Shown piece by piece: positions 16,698-26,700 of a stretch of 64,000 bases of DNA (the stretch's first letter is position 1; every line of letters starts with the position of its first letter). Below the pieces are notes generated by a model. The model searched no databases, was not told the origin of the DNA, and worked only from the letters and a program-made list of their open reading frames with translations. Source of the stretch: an uncultured Bacteroidales bacterium (lineage in GTDB: Bacteria; Bacteroidota; Bacteroidia; Bacteroidales; UBA932). The stretch covers positions 89,545 through 153,544 of the forward strand of contig CALUSC010000002.1 of assembly GCA_944323345.1 (NCBI GenBank), read 5' to 3'. The position numbers and the translations under genes are program-made.

Positions 16698-18356
16698 TTT
16701 TGCATTGGCGACAGCCGCATCGGTCAGAACAGAACCGCTCAACATCCTGGCAATTTCAAGGACTCTCCCCTCTTCGGAGAGTCTTTTCATTTCCGATACC
16801 GCACGGCCGCTGTCCGAAGTACTCTTGGTCACCAGATAATGTGCGGAACCTTTGGCCGCTACCTGCGGAAGATGTGTAATCGCAAATACCTGCATGTATG
16901 AACCCATTTCGCAGATGACTGAACCCATCTTGTCTGCGACGCTGCCGGATACGCCCGTATCTATTTCGTCGAAAATCATGACAGGCATATTCGCGTACCT
17001 AGCCATAATGGATTTCAAGGCAAGCATTATACGCGACAGCTCGCCTCCCGACGCACATCTGGACACATCAGACAGATTCCTGCCTGTAGAAGAAAATTCA
17101 TATACTACGTTATCGGCCCCGTCAGGCGACAAGGCAGACGGAGATACCGTGACACGGAATTCCGCGTCGGGCAGTTCCATGGCCCTTACGGTATCACGTA
17201 TGGCAGCCGAAAGAAGTCCGGCAGCCGAATGGCGGGCGGCTGACAGTTCCGCGGCCGAATTTTCCAGAAGTTCATATTCGGACTGCCGCATTTTTCTGAG
17301 TTCCGCTATTCTGTCATCGGATCCTGCCATCGCGGATATCGATTCGGACAGGCTGTCGCGTACCGCAATCAGCTCGGCTTCTGTCTGGCACGAAAAGGCC
17401 CTCAACAGAGAATAAAGCATGGATAGCCTGTCTTCGACAATCTCCAGGCGTCCTTCGGAAATTTCAGTATCAGAATTGATGGCAGAAAGTTCAGAAAGGA
17501 TATCGTCGATTTCCAGACGGCAGTTTTCAAGCCGTTCTGCCAAAGATGAAACCTTAGGGACGAATCCTGCGATCTTCTCAAGATGCCGGGATGCATCTCT
17601 GAGGACGGAAGCCACCGAGCCTTCCCCGTCTGCCGACTGCACTGAATCAAGCAGATTCTCTGCGGCACACAGTCCGTCCTTTATATCTTCCGCGTTTGCC
17701 AGCTGCTTCTGCTCCAGTTCCAGTTCCTCCAGTTCACCATCTTTCAGACCTGCCGCATCCAGCCTGTCGAATCTGGCCTTATCGTAATCATATTCAGACC
17801 TGGCCCTGGCTGCAGCCTGCTCCGCTTCTTCGAGTTCACGGCTTAATGTACTGTATTTTCTGAAATGTCCGCGATAAGTATCCAGCAAAGCCGAATTACC
17901 GGCGAAACGGTCAAGCAGCGACAGCTGGAAATGCTTGTCAGACAGCAACATGGTCTGATGCTGGGAATGGATGTCAATCAGTTTCGACGACAGGGCGGAC
18001 AAGAACTGGACCGACACGGGAGAATCATTGACGAATGAACGGGAACGTCCCGTAGGATTCACTATCCTGCGGATCGTAATATTTCCGGCATCCCAGTCCG
18101 TATCATTCTCTTCCAGCAGGGTTTTCAGGTCTTCGTCATCGGGAGGTACGGAAAACTCCCCTTCCACTACGCAATTGTCGGAAGCTTCGCCTATCATCGA
18201 AACATCCGCCTTGGCACCCATCAGAAGAGAGAGTGCGCCGAGCAGAATGGACTTTCCCGCGCCCGTCTGGCCTGTAATTATGACAAGACCCTCCGGAAAT
18301 TCCGTATCCAGAGAGTCTATAAGAACATAATTCCTGATACTGAGCCGTCTGAGCAT
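16677..18356 (-). CDS. recN: DNA repair protein RecN
   Basis: A 559-residue SMC-like ATPase of double-strand break repair. Walker A is GQTGAGKS (29-36), the central part (about 150-370) is heptad-like and rich in glutamate and alanine, and the C-terminal ATPase half has the signature CASGGELSRIMLALK and Walker B VMIFDEIDTGVSG followed by ITHLPQVAAKGSAHY. It is the last gene of the trxB-bamD-rpoZ-recN run, starting 12 bases after rpoZ. No SOS-like operator is evident upstream. Confidence 0.96.
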   Translation of the reverse strand: MLRRLSIRNYVLIDSLDTEFPEGLVIITGQTGAGKSILLGALSLLMGAKADVSMIGEASDNCVVEGEFSVPPDDEDLKTLLEENDTDWDAGNITIRRIVNPTGRSRSFVNDSPVSVQFLSALSSKLIDIHSQHQTMLLSDKHFQLSLLDRFAGNSALLDTYRGHFRKYSTLSRELEEAEQAAARARSEYDYDKARFDRLDAAGLKDGELEELELEQKQLANAEDIKDGLCAAENLLDSVQSADGEGSVASVLRDASRHLEKIAGFVPKVSSLAERLENCRLEIDDILSELSAINSDTEISEGRLEIVEDRLSMLYSLLRAFSCQTEAELIAVRDSLSESISAMAGSDDRIAELRKMRQSEYELLENSAAELSAARHSAAGLLSAAIRDTVRAMELPDAEFRVTVSPSALSPDGADNVVYEFSSTGRNLSDVSRCASGGELSRIMLALKSIMARYANMPVMIFDEIDTGVSGSVADKMGSVICEMGSYMQVFAITHLPQVAAKGSAHYLVTKSTSDSGRAVSEMKRLSEEGRVLEIARMLSGSVLTDAAVANAKSLLSAR

Positions 18357-18368
18357 TCCTTAATATGG

Positions 18369-18689
18369 CTATTCCTCGTCTTCCTTTCTGGCCATTCTGT
18401 AGAAAATCTCACCGTTTTCAAACTCGGAGATAGCCACAAGCGCAGGCTTTGGCTGCTTCTCATAGAATTTCGATATTTCTATCTGCTCCCTGTTTTCGAA
18501 AACTTCCTCCATGGTATCTCTGTCGTTCTTGAAATCCTCGAGTTTCCTGGTAAGCTCCTTTTTTTCCGCTATGGCGATCTGGTTAGCCCTCTTGGAAAGA
18601 ATGACTACTGATTCATAAATATTTCCGGTAGGAGCCGCGATGTCGCAGAGATCTCTGGTGATGGTGTTGGTAGGTATTTTTTTAGTCAT
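18369..18689 (-). CDS. rpoZ: RNA polymerase omega subunit (Rpb6-like), Bacteroidetes type
   Basis: A 106-residue protein with NTITRDLCDIAAPTGNIYES followed by VVILSKRANQIAIAEKKEL, the Rpb6/omega core that clamps the beta-prime C-terminus. The remaining part (ENREQIEISKFYEKQPKP and the acidic end) is the extension seen in Bacteroidetes. It sits between bamD (59-base gap) and recN (12-base gap), as in relatives. Regulation by ppGpp via omega is known in Proteobacteria but not claimed here. Confidence 0.87.
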   Translation of the reverse strand: MTKKIPTNTITRDLCDIAAPTGNIYESVVILSKRANQIAIAEKKELTRKLEDFKNDRDTMEEVFENREQIEISKFYEKQPKPALVAISEFENGEIFYRMARKEDEE

Positions 18690-18748
18690 AACAAATTTAT
18701 TTCTCTATCTAATTATACAGCAGGTTTCAGTACGGGTTTCAAAAATTT

Positions 18749-19615
18749 TTACATATCATCGGAAAATTTTCCTTTTCTGATATCTTTTTCCATTTTCCTG
18801 TCGATTTCCTCTATTTCTTCTCCGGCATACCTGCCCAAAGCCCTCTGGGCACGTCTGTAAAGAATGTCGAGTTCACGGATATATCCGGATTCAGGATACT
18901 CGCTCTTGAAATTCAGATAATCATCCACGAAAGTCATATATCTTTCCTTCTGCTTCTTCTGGACACTGAGCTGGGCGTACTTGTATGAAGACATCGCTAT
19001 ATAATACAATATGTCTTCGCGGTACATGTTCTCGGAGTCATCCTTCAACACATTGCGGAAAGCCACCCTGGACGCTATGTAATCTTCCATTTTATAATAA
19101 AGCCTGGCAGCCTCGAACGCCTTCGTATCAAGTCTGGCTTCCAGGTCATCCATCATAAGACGGCATGCCTCCATGTGCACTGATGCCGGATACTCCTTCA
19201 TATATTCGGAAATGGCATTCATGGCCTTGTACGTCGGCGTCTGGTCCAGTTCATACCTCAAGGTCGAACGATAGAGGCAGTCGAGCCTCAGGAATCTGGC
19301 TTCCGGAGCAAACGGGCTGCGCGGGAAATACTCCAGGAAATGATCGAAATTGGTTTCGGCAGTATAATAATCCCGGAATCTGTAATTGCTCAGACCCCAA
19401 TAATACTGTACAGTATCATCTCTTTCTGTACCGGAAGTAAGGACTGAAAGGGACTCGAACAATGCTGCCGCCTTCGAATACTTCCCGTCATTGTAATACT
19501 CGAATGCCGCTTCATATTTTGTATCCACGTCATTGCTGTTGAGCAGCATTTCATATTGGGACTTGCAAGAGAACAGACTCAGGGCCCCAAGCATCAGGAT
19601 GAAAATTCTTTTCAT
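18749..19615 (-). CDS. bamD: Outer-membrane assembly lipoprotein BamD
   Basis: A 288-residue lipoprotein: lipobox ALSLFSC at about residues 11-17 followed by tetratricopeptide-like repeats (AAFEYYNDGKYSKAAALFES, YWGLSNYRFRDYYTAETNFD, FPRSPFAPEARFLRLDCLYR). The five-TPR BamD fold forms the periplasmic platform of the Bam complex together with BamA (8242-10830). It follows trxB by 21 bases. C-terminus is rich in lysine and aspartate. Confidence 0.92.
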   Translation of the reverse strand: MKRIFILMLGALSLFSCKSQYEMLLNSNDVDTKYEAAFEYYNDGKYSKAAALFESLSVLTSGTERDDTVQYYWGLSNYRFRDYYTAETNFDHFLEYFPRSPFAPEARFLRLDCLYRSTLRYELDQTPTYKAMNAISEYMKEYPASVHMEACRLMMDDLEARLDTKAFEAARLYYKMEDYIASRVAFRNVLKDDSENMYREDILYYIAMSSYKYAQLSVQKKQKERYMTFVDDYLNFKSEYPESGYIRELDILYRRAQRALGRYAGEEIEEIDRKMEKDIRKGKFSDDM

Positions 19616-19636
19616 TTAATCTAATGATATCGTTTT

Positions 19637-20557
19637 CTATGAATTAAGATATTTTTCAGCGTCAAGTGCGGCACGGCATCCGGAAGCGGCAGCAGTTATG
19701 GCCTGTCTGTAAAGCGGGTCCTGGACGTCTCCGGCGGCAAATACGCCATCCACATTGGTGCGGGACGTCTTGCCGTCAGTCACGATATAGCCGTTTTCGT
19801 CCGTATCGATCCACCGGGAAAAGACTTCGGAATTCGGATGATGCCCGATGGCCAGGAAAAAGCCGTCTATGGCGATATCGAACACTTCTCCGTCCTTTCT
19901 GAGAATACGCGCCCCCGTCACGCCTGACAAGTCCCCGAGAATTTCCCGGGTATTGCAATTCCAGAGAATCTCGATATTGGGAGTGGATTTCACCTTTTCC
20001 TGCATGGCCGGAGAAGCTCTCAGAACGTCCCTGCGCACTATCATGTAGACCTTGGAACATATATTCGCAAGATAAGAGGCTTCTTCGCAGGCGGTATCCC
20101 CTCCTCCCACAACGGCCACCTGCCTGTTGCGGTAGAAAAAGCCGTCGCATGTAGCGCAGGCCGAAACTCCCATCCCCCTGAATCTGGTTTCCGACTCAAG
20201 TCCGAGATATTTGGCAGTGGCCCCGGTAGCAATGATCAGGGAATCGGCCTCGATTTCATCTCCGTTATCGACGGTTATTCTGAAAGGACGCGAAGATAGG
20301 TCCGCCCCTGTGATTATGCCGCGTCTGAGATCGGCGCCGAGTCTTGCAGCCTGCGCCCTCATGGAATCCATCAGGGCCTGGCCCGCAATGCCGTTCTCGA
20401 AACCGGGATAGTTTTCTATATCCGTAGTCGTAGTAAGCTGCCCGCCTGGCTGGATACCCTCATAAAGGACAGGCGAAAGATTCGCCCTCGAAGCATAAAT
20501 GGCGGCAGTATAACCTGCAGGGCCGCCCCCTGCTATCAAGCATCTTACTTTTTCCAT
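19637..20557 (-). CDS. trxB: Thioredoxin reductase
   Basis: A 306-residue flavoenzyme that reduces thioredoxin with NADPH. FAD-binding GGGPAGYTAAIYAS (10-23), redox pair CATC (134-137, VSACATCDGFFYRN), NADPH-binding VVGGGDTACEEASYLAN (149-165) and the C-terminal FAD site GVFAAGDVQDPLYRQAITAA are all present. It heads the bamD-rpoZ-recN run and starts just downstream of a duplicated promoter (20576-20683). It may supply reducing power for thiol systems such as the TlpA-like protein at 30681-32033, but that is inference. Confidence 0.96.
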   Translation of the reverse strand: MEKVRCLIAGGGPAGYTAAIYASRANLSPVLYEGIQPGGQLTTTTDIENYPGFENGIAGQALMDSMRAQAARLGADLRRGIITGADLSSRPFRITVDNGDEIEADSLIIATGATAKYLGLESETRFRGMGVSACATCDGFFYRNRQVAVVGGGDTACEEASYLANICSKVYMIVRRDVLRASPAMQEKVKSTPNIEILWNCNTREILGDLSGVTGARILRKDGEVFDIAIDGFFLAIGHHPNSEVFSRWIDTDENGYIVTDGKTSRTNVDGVFAAGDVQDPLYRQAITAAASGCRAALDAEKYLNS

Positions 20558-20575
20558 GACTTAATTTTTGAAGCA

Positions 20576-20683
20576 CAAATATACGCAGAAACTGAGAGGA
20601 ATGGAAATAAACTTGTTCAATTTCCATTCCCGAAGTGCCACAGTATATGTGGCCGCAGGCCAAATATACGCAGAAACTGAGAG
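20576..20683 (-). promoter_or_regulatory. Duplicated promoter of trxB
   Basis: An exact 23-base direct repeat (20576-20598 and 20661-20683) starts 85 bases apart. On the minus strand each copy contains TATATTTG (20576-20583 and 20661-20668), a perfect -7 box, the nearer one 18 bases before the trxB ATG. Between the copies lies a perfect 11-base inverted repeat (20598-20608 with 20620-20630) and a smaller one, GCCAC/GTGGC (20637-20653). Confidence 0.65.
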
Positions 20684-20709
20684 CAAAGGAAATTTATTTA
20701 CAATGGCAA

Positions 20710-21540
20710 CTACAATCCCGACACACGCTTTTTCAATGCCTCATAGACCGGAATGATTATCCAGTCCGGCAAAATCGCGGCAAAGAAAAGGAAAACATGA
20801 TTTATCAGTCCGGGCATCACGCTCTTGCGCTTTCTGAACATCGCCCTCAGCGCCTTTTCGGCAGCTTTCCGCGGAGGTATCATTACCGCTATCCTGACGG
20901 CAAGCCTGCGAAGAGACGGTTTGAGAGGATACAAAGGCGTGTCCACAGCCCCGAAATAAGCCGTAGTCACGCTGACCCCGGTTCCATGACATTCTATCCT
21001 GAGAGAACGTGAAAAAGCCTTTATGAATCTTTTCGTATTGGCATACATGCCCACCGCCGGCCATGGCATCCACGCGGCAAGGGAGGAAATATTCAGGACA
21101 TAACCCTTGCCCCTCGCCATCATCTCCGGGATAATCTCCCTGCACAGCATCAAAGGCGTGTATGCATGCACCATCATTATTGTGGAAAGCAGTTTCCTGT
21201 CGGTAGATACGACAGACCTGAAAAAGAAAAGCCCTGCGTTATTGATCAGAATCTCTACAGGATATCCGAATTCAGAAGCAGCCCTCCCGATTTCAGATGC
21301 AGCAGACATTTCCGACAAATCCAGGACTAAGGGCAGGACCTTGAATCCGGCATCGGAAGGGACCAGAGCCGTCACCTCCGAAACCGTCTGTTCCAACTTT
21401 GCGGCAGAAATATCCACCAGAATCAGGTTATATCCGTTTTCAGCGAGGATCCCGGCATATATCTGCCCCATTCCTCCTGCAGCCCCTGTCACGATGGCCG
21501 CAGCTTCATAATTCCCGAACGGAATCTTCTCGTCTCTCAT
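20710..21540 (-). CDS. SDR family oxidoreductase
   Basis: About 276 residues from the ATG at 21540 (MRDEKIPFGNYEAAAIVTG); a longer frame upstream is AT-rich and overlaps the fur promoter, so it is not used. A classical short-chain dehydrogenase: cofactor loop VTGAAGGMGQIYAG, ILINNAG, catalytic serine in LNISSLAAW and the YxxxK pair in GMYANTKRF. The long hydrophobic C-terminus (SVMPGLINHVFLFFAAILPDW) may associate with membrane. Substrate unknown. Divergent from the Fur-family gene, which could regulate it. Confidence 0.88.
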   Translation of the reverse strand: MRDEKIPFGNYEAAAIVTGAAGGMGQIYAGILAENGYNLILVDISAAKLEQTVSEVTALVPSDAGFKVLPLVLDLSEMSAASEIGRAASEFGYPVEILINNAGLFFFRSVVSTDRKLLSTIMMVHAYTPLMLCREIIPEMMARGKGYVLNISSLAAWMPWPAVGMYANTKRFIKAFSRSLRIECHGTGVSVTTAYFGAVDTPLYPLKPSLRRLAVRIAVMIPPRKAAEKALRAMFRKRKSVMPGLINHVFLFFAAILPDWIIIPVYEALKKRVSGL

Positions 21541-21579
21541 TTTACAGACAAAATTTAATTTTGAATATTTCAATTTTAT

Positions 21580-21626
21580 TTTGTGCAATAACCAATATTT
21601 CTTAATTTTGCGCACTAAAAGTGCAA
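21580..21626 (+). promoter_or_regulatory. Perfect promoter and small palindrome in front of the Fur-family gene
   Basis: TTTG (21580-21583), exactly 19 bases, then TAATTTTG (21603-21610): a full match to the Bacteroidetes promoter. Immediately after it, TTGCGCACTAAAAGTGCAA (21608-21626) is an inverted repeat around the expected transcription start, a plausible autoregulatory site. Confidence 0.8.
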
Positions 21627-21628
21627 TA

Positions 21629-22090
21629 ATGACTAATCAAAGCCAAAAACCCAATATAGAACAATTCAAGAATGTACTCAGGGCACATTCACTGAAAGCC
21701 ACCCCGCAGAGGCTTGCCGTCCATGAAGCCATGATGAAACTCGGCCATGCGTCGGCAGACATGGTAACGGATGAAATCAGGAAAAGCAGCGGGACGAAAG
21801 TCACCGTCGCATCCGTATACAATATCCTTACCAATATGGCAATGCTCGGAATATATCATCACAGATTAAGTTCCAACAACAAGATGTATTTCGATGTCAA
21901 TACATTCAAGCACTTTCACATCTACGACTGCGAGCACCACCAGTACAAGGACGTGATAGACAACGAACTGGTAGAACTGGTGGAAAACTATTTCAGCAAA
22001 CGCAGATTCCGCGGCTACAGCATCGACCACATCGACATCCAGCTGGTAGGACGGCCTACAAAGAAAAAACGGAACGCTTTTTCCATGTAA
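21629..22090 (+). CDS. Fur/PerR family transcription regulator
   Basis: A 153-residue protein from the ATG at 21629, just after the promoter. Winged helix: LKATPQRLAVHEAMMKLGHASADMVTDEI then VTVASVYNILTNMAMLG. The metal-sensing positions of PerR are recognisable: histidine in LGHASAD, aspartate in YFDVN, HFH in KHFHIYD and aspartate in YKDV. The two CxxC pairs that hold structural zinc are missing; the only cysteine is in YDCEHH. It is therefore a divergent PerR-like sensor, or one stabilised without zinc. Its own promoter carries a palindrome. Ends eight bases from the convergent cstA-like gene. Confidence 0.88.
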   Translation: MTNQSQKPNIEQFKNVLRAHSLKATPQRLAVHEAMMKLGHASADMVTDEIRKSSGTKVTVASVYNILTNMAMLGIYHHRLSSNNKMYFDVNTFKHFHIYDCEHHQYKDVIDNELVELVENYFSKRRFRGYSIDHIDIQLVGRPTKKKRNAFSM

Positions 22091-22097
22091 GCCGGCA

Positions 22098-23570
22098 TCA
22101 GCGCAGTCCCGCCTTCACTTTCCTCGCCGCAAAGATACAATAGACGAGCGCAGCCAGAGCCGCCGCTCCGCCGCTGACGTATCCGATCACAGGATCGAGA
22201 TACAATCCGCCGGATTTGTATGGCGCCATAAGGAAATAGCTGATGCAGACAAAAGTCAGGAACGAGGCCGGAACCGATGTCATCCAGTGCGGCTTGCCCG
22301 ACCTTACCAGATAAGCCGTCACTGTCCACAGGACAAGAGCTGCCAGTATCTGGTTGCAGATACCTACATAATTCCACACAGTGGAGAAATCTGCCATACA
22401 GAAAAAATATGCCGCAACGAATATAGGTACGGACACCACGAGCCTGTGCGAAATCTTCTTCTGGCTGTATCTGAACAGGTCCGCAATAGTGAGACGCATG
22501 CTCCTGAAGGCCGTATCTCCGGATGTTATAGGGCAGACCACCACTCCTACGACAGCGATTATCGCCCCTACCTTGCCGAGCCAGCTCTTGCATATCATAT
22601 CCACTGCTATCGCAGGCGTAACCTTCGTCAGTTCGCCGTTTATCATGATACCGTTGGTCGCCGCGTCGTTCAGTCCTTCAGGACCGCCGAAATATGCCAT
22701 GGCTGCACTTGCCCATATCATGGCAACGATTCCTTCCGCCACCATCGCCCCGTAGAATACGGGTTTGCCGTATTTTTCATTTTTCAGACATCTGGACATG
22801 AGCGGAGACTGGGTGGAATGGAAACCCGAAATAGCACCGCACGAAATCACGATGAACAGCATCGGGATCAGGATATTGTTCTGTGGATCGGAATGATAGT
22901 TCCTTATCGTATCGGGCGTAAGTTCCGGCATGGAGAGCGAGCCGGTAATATCGCCCCACAGCATGGCGCCTCCGACACCTACCGCCATGAAAAGCAGGGC
23001 CGCACCCATGAACGGATATATGGATCCTATAATCTTGTCAATCGGCAGAAGCGTAGCCAGAATATAATATGCAAAAATGATATACAGCCACCATGTCTTG
23101 TCCCATCCGGTAAGCGACTGCATCAGGTCAGCAGGTCCTGTCACGAAAGACACGCCCACGGCCAGCAGCAGGAACGGGACGAACACATTCATGAATGTCT
23201 TGGCTCCCCTGCCGAGATACTTCCCCGTCAGATCAGGCATATTCACGCCGTCGTTCCTGAGGGACAGCATGCCTGAGAAATAATCATGCACCGCCCCCAT
23301 GAATATGCAGCCCAACACAATCCACAGATATGCCACAGGCCCGTAGGCAGCACCCATGATGGCACCGAAAATAGGTCCGAGACCGGCGATGTTCAGAAAC
23401 TGTATCACAAAGACTTTCCAGGTAGGCATTTCCTTGTAGTCGACGCCGTCCGCCTTGGTGACAGCCGGAGTTTTCCGTCCGGGATCGGCCCCGAAAAACC
23501 TGTCTACAAATTTTCCGTAGATCAAATAGCCGGCTACAAGAGCAATGACGGCCAGACAAAATGTAATCAT
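22098..23570 (-). CDS. CstA-family carbon starvation / peptide or pyruvate transporter
   Basis: A 490-residue polytopic membrane protein, shorter than E. coli CstA (about 700). Family signatures: FVIQFLNIAGLGPIFGAIMG, GAVHDYFSGMLSLRNDG, GVSFVTGPADLM and SGFHSTQSPLMSRCLKNEKYG. Members move peptides or pyruvate in a cation-coupled way. A clean start follows a long AT-rich gap shared with the divergent susC gene. No two-component regulator is adjacent. Substrate not assignable here. Confidence 0.92.
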   Translation of the reverse strand: MITFCLAVIALVAGYLIYGKFVDRFFGADPGRKTPAVTKADGVDYKEMPTWKVFVIQFLNIAGLGPIFGAIMGAAYGPVAYLWIVLGCIFMGAVHDYFSGMLSLRNDGVNMPDLTGKYLGRGAKTFMNVFVPFLLLAVGVSFVTGPADLMQSLTGWDKTWWLYIIFAYYILATLLPIDKIIGSIYPFMGAALLFMAVGVGGAMLWGDITGSLSMPELTPDTIRNYHSDPQNNILIPMLFIVISCGAISGFHSTQSPLMSRCLKNEKYGKPVFYGAMVAEGIVAMIWASAAMAYFGGPEGLNDAATNGIMINGELTKVTPAIAVDMICKSWLGKVGAIIAVVGVVVCPITSGDTAFRSMRLTIADLFRYSQKKISHRLVVSVPIFVAAYFFCMADFSTVWNYVGICNQILAALVLWTVTAYLVRSGKPHWMTSVPASFLTFVCISYFLMAPYKSGGLYLDPVIGYVSGGAAALAALVYCIFAARKVKAGLR

Positions 23571-23643
23571 AACCTAATTAATGACAATAAGTTGCACATT
23601 ATTACCCAAAAATCGTCCAAAGTTACTGTTTTTCTTTCAACAT

Positions 23644-23696
23644 TGCGACAAGCTTTCCGGAAATCTGCAAGGTTGTCGCAGATTTTACTATTTTTG
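23644..23696 (+). promoter_or_regulatory. Inverted-repeat operator and -7 box for the susC locus
   Basis: TGCGACAA (23644-23651) and TTGTCGCA (23673-23680) form a perfect 8-base inverted repeat, 21 bases apart, covering the -33 position. TATTTTTG (23689-23696) matches the -7 consensus, 38 bases before the susC ATG. The spacing suggests a dimeric regulator binding two adjacent turns. No regulator gene lies in the locus. Confidence 0.55.
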
Positions 23697-23734
23697 CAGT
23701 CTGGAAACCGACAACAATTCGAACCTGACACAAA

Positions 23735-26700
23735 ATGTATTGTCACGAAAAACCCGGATCGAGGGTATTGTCCCTTATCCTGACTATTGCCGCAGCTGCG
23801 GCAATGTTCCCCGCCGTCCTTTCGGCCCAGGATGCAGCATCTGCAAACAGCGAGACAGAAAACATAAGCGGCACCGTTGTGGACGCCTCTGACGGATATC
23901 CGCTTATCGGCGTATCCGTAATGCTCGAAGGCACGCTGCACGGAGTCGCGACTGACCTGGACGGAAATTTCACTCTGGATATATCCTCATCGCCCTGCAA
24001 CATAGTATTTTCATACGTCGGATACGAGACTGTCACCCTGGAATTCGACGGCACTAACGCATCATCGTTCTCCAGGATAATCATGAAAGGTAACGCACTG
24101 GAACTCAATGATGTAGTAGTCACCGGAGTCTACGAGCGGAAAAAGGAAAGCTTTACCGGAGCATCCGCCACATTCAAGGGAGACCAGCTGAAAAAGGTCG
24201 GCTCGCAGAATATAATGCAAAGCCTCCAGACTCTCGACCCGTCGTTCAGAATCATGGAAAGCGCGCAATTCGGCTCCAACCCCAATACCATGCCCGACAT
24301 AGAAATACGCGGGAAAACCAGTGTCGCCGGACTGCGGGAGGAGTATGGTACGGACCCCAACCAGCCGCTGTTCATTCTGGACGGATTCGAAACCACGCTG
24401 GAGACCGTCATGAACCTCAACATGAACCGTGTAGCATCGGTAACTATCCTTAAGGATGCCGCTTCCACGGCAATATACGGGTCAAAAGCATCGAACGGAG
24501 TCGTGGTCATCGAAACCAAGACTCCGGCAAAAGGCAGACTGCAGCTCTCGTACAAAGGTGATTTCGGAGTGGACATTGCAGATCTGTCAGACTACAATCT
24601 GATGAATGCCGCTGAAAAACTGGAATTCGAAACACTGGCAGGCGTATACACGGACGGGAACGGAGATCCGTTCAACCAGGTCAGGCTCGACAATCTGCGC
24701 AATGACAGACTGAAAGCCATAGCAAGCGGAGTCGATACCTACTGGCTGAGCGAACCAATTCGTACCGGATTCACCCACAAGCACAACCTGTATGCGGAAG
24801 GAGGGGAAGAAAAAATCCGCTACGGTATCGGACTCAGTTACGGAGGCGTGCAGGGAGTGATGAAAGGATCCGACAGACAGACTCTGGAAGGGAACATTGA
24901 CCTGATTTACAGAACAGGGAAATTCCAGTTCAGCAACAAACTGACTATAAATTACCTCAATACCAACGATCCTGCCGTGTCGTTTTCAGAGTATGCATAC
25001 GCGAATCCGTATTACAGGAAATACAATTCCGACGGAGGAATCGACAAATATCTTTATTATCCGGAGGAAGGGACGGATGACTATCCCGTAACGAACCCTT
25101 TATGGAACGCACACCTGAACAACTACGATACCTCAAGCAGTTTCGGGTTTACAAACAACTTCATATTCGAATGGTTCATAAAGGATTACCTCCGCTTTCG
25201 GGCAAAATTCGGAATCACCAAGAATGACCAGGACGATCAGGCAAGACTTTCCCCTCTCCATTCCATGTTCGACGACCTCGAAGATACTGAAAAAGGGCTG
25301 TTCACCCAGACGATGATCCGCGAACTGGCATACGAGGGCGATGCAGCGGTGACATTCGGAAAACTCATTGCCGGAAGGCACATGGTCAACGCTGTAGGAG
25401 GTTTCAATTTCAGCAGCAGCAAATATATGAATTACGGCTACTCGGCCAATGGCTTCACCGATGACCAGTTTGCAGCTCCGTCGTTCGCGAACAATTATCC
25501 GGAAGGTGACAGCCCGGACTACAGCGAAACTTTAAAGAGAGCAGTAAGTTTCTATATCAACGGAGGATACGCATACGACGACCGTTATCTGCTCGACGTA
25601 AACTACCGTCTGGACGGAGCCTCCATGTTCGGCACCGGCAACAAATTCAGGAATACCTGGTCCGCCGGACTTGGGTGGAACATACATAACGAGGCTTTCC
25701 TGACAGACAGGACCGACTTTTTCCAGATGCTCAAGATAAGAGGGTCAGTAGGTAATCCCGGAAACCAGAATTTCTCTGCATATCAGGCATTCACGACCTA
25801 CAAGTTCAACGGCTGGATGACGAATGTCTTCGGTACTGGAGTAATCGTCAATGAACTGGGCAATACCGGCCTGGCATGGCAGGAGACCATAAACTACGAC
25901 ATAGGCACGGATATCACCTTCTGGGAAGACCGCATAAACCTCACGTTCGACTATTTCTGGAAAGACACGGACCCTCTGCTGGCGATAATTTCGACCAGGG
26001 GATCAATGGGCGTATCCAGCGTAGCCATGAACGCCGGCTCCCAGAAGACTCACGGATGGGAAGCCACATTCAGGATTTCACCCGTATACAGGCCTCACGA
26101 AGGGATAAACTGGAATATCAGCATCAATGCCGCCAGTTCCAGATCCAGATATGCAGATATCGGCAATTCGTTCAGCAGGCTCAACGAAGAAGGCAAAGCA
26201 TCTCTGGCCGGAACCACAAGATATTATGACGGAGGCAGTCCTACGGCGATATGGGCAGTACGGTCCGCAGGCATTGACCCGGCAACGGGGCAGGAACTTT
26301 TCATCAAAAAAGACGGGACTTACTCTTTCACCTATGATGTCAACGATGAAGTGGTGGTAGGCGACACGCAGCCCAAACTCGAAGGAGTAGTCGGCACGAC
26401 GCTGTACTACAAGGGTCTGTATATCGGGTGTTATTTCAGATATCAGCTCGGAGGCCAGATATTCAACACTTCGCTTTTCCAGAAAGTCGAGAACATAGGC
26501 ACACAGGACGTCTACAACAATCAGGACAAGAGAGCTCTGTATGACAGATGGTCTGAAAACCACAGGGAAGCCTGGTTCAAAGGCATTTCCCTCGTACAGA
26601 CCACGGACAAGTCATCGCGTTTCGTAATGGACGAAAACACTTTCACAGGAGAATCCATAAACTTAGGATATGAATTCCCTGACAGGATGATCAGGAAACT

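Noticed and set aside
18690-18748. TAAATTTG before rpoZ as a promoter
   Set aside because: It ends only two bases from the ATG, which would make the mRNA start within the gene.
22287-23276. A 329-codon plus-strand frame opposite the CstA-family gene
   Set aside because: Composition (His/Arg/Tyr-rich) typical of antisense frames; the CstA-family motifs on the other strand are decisive.
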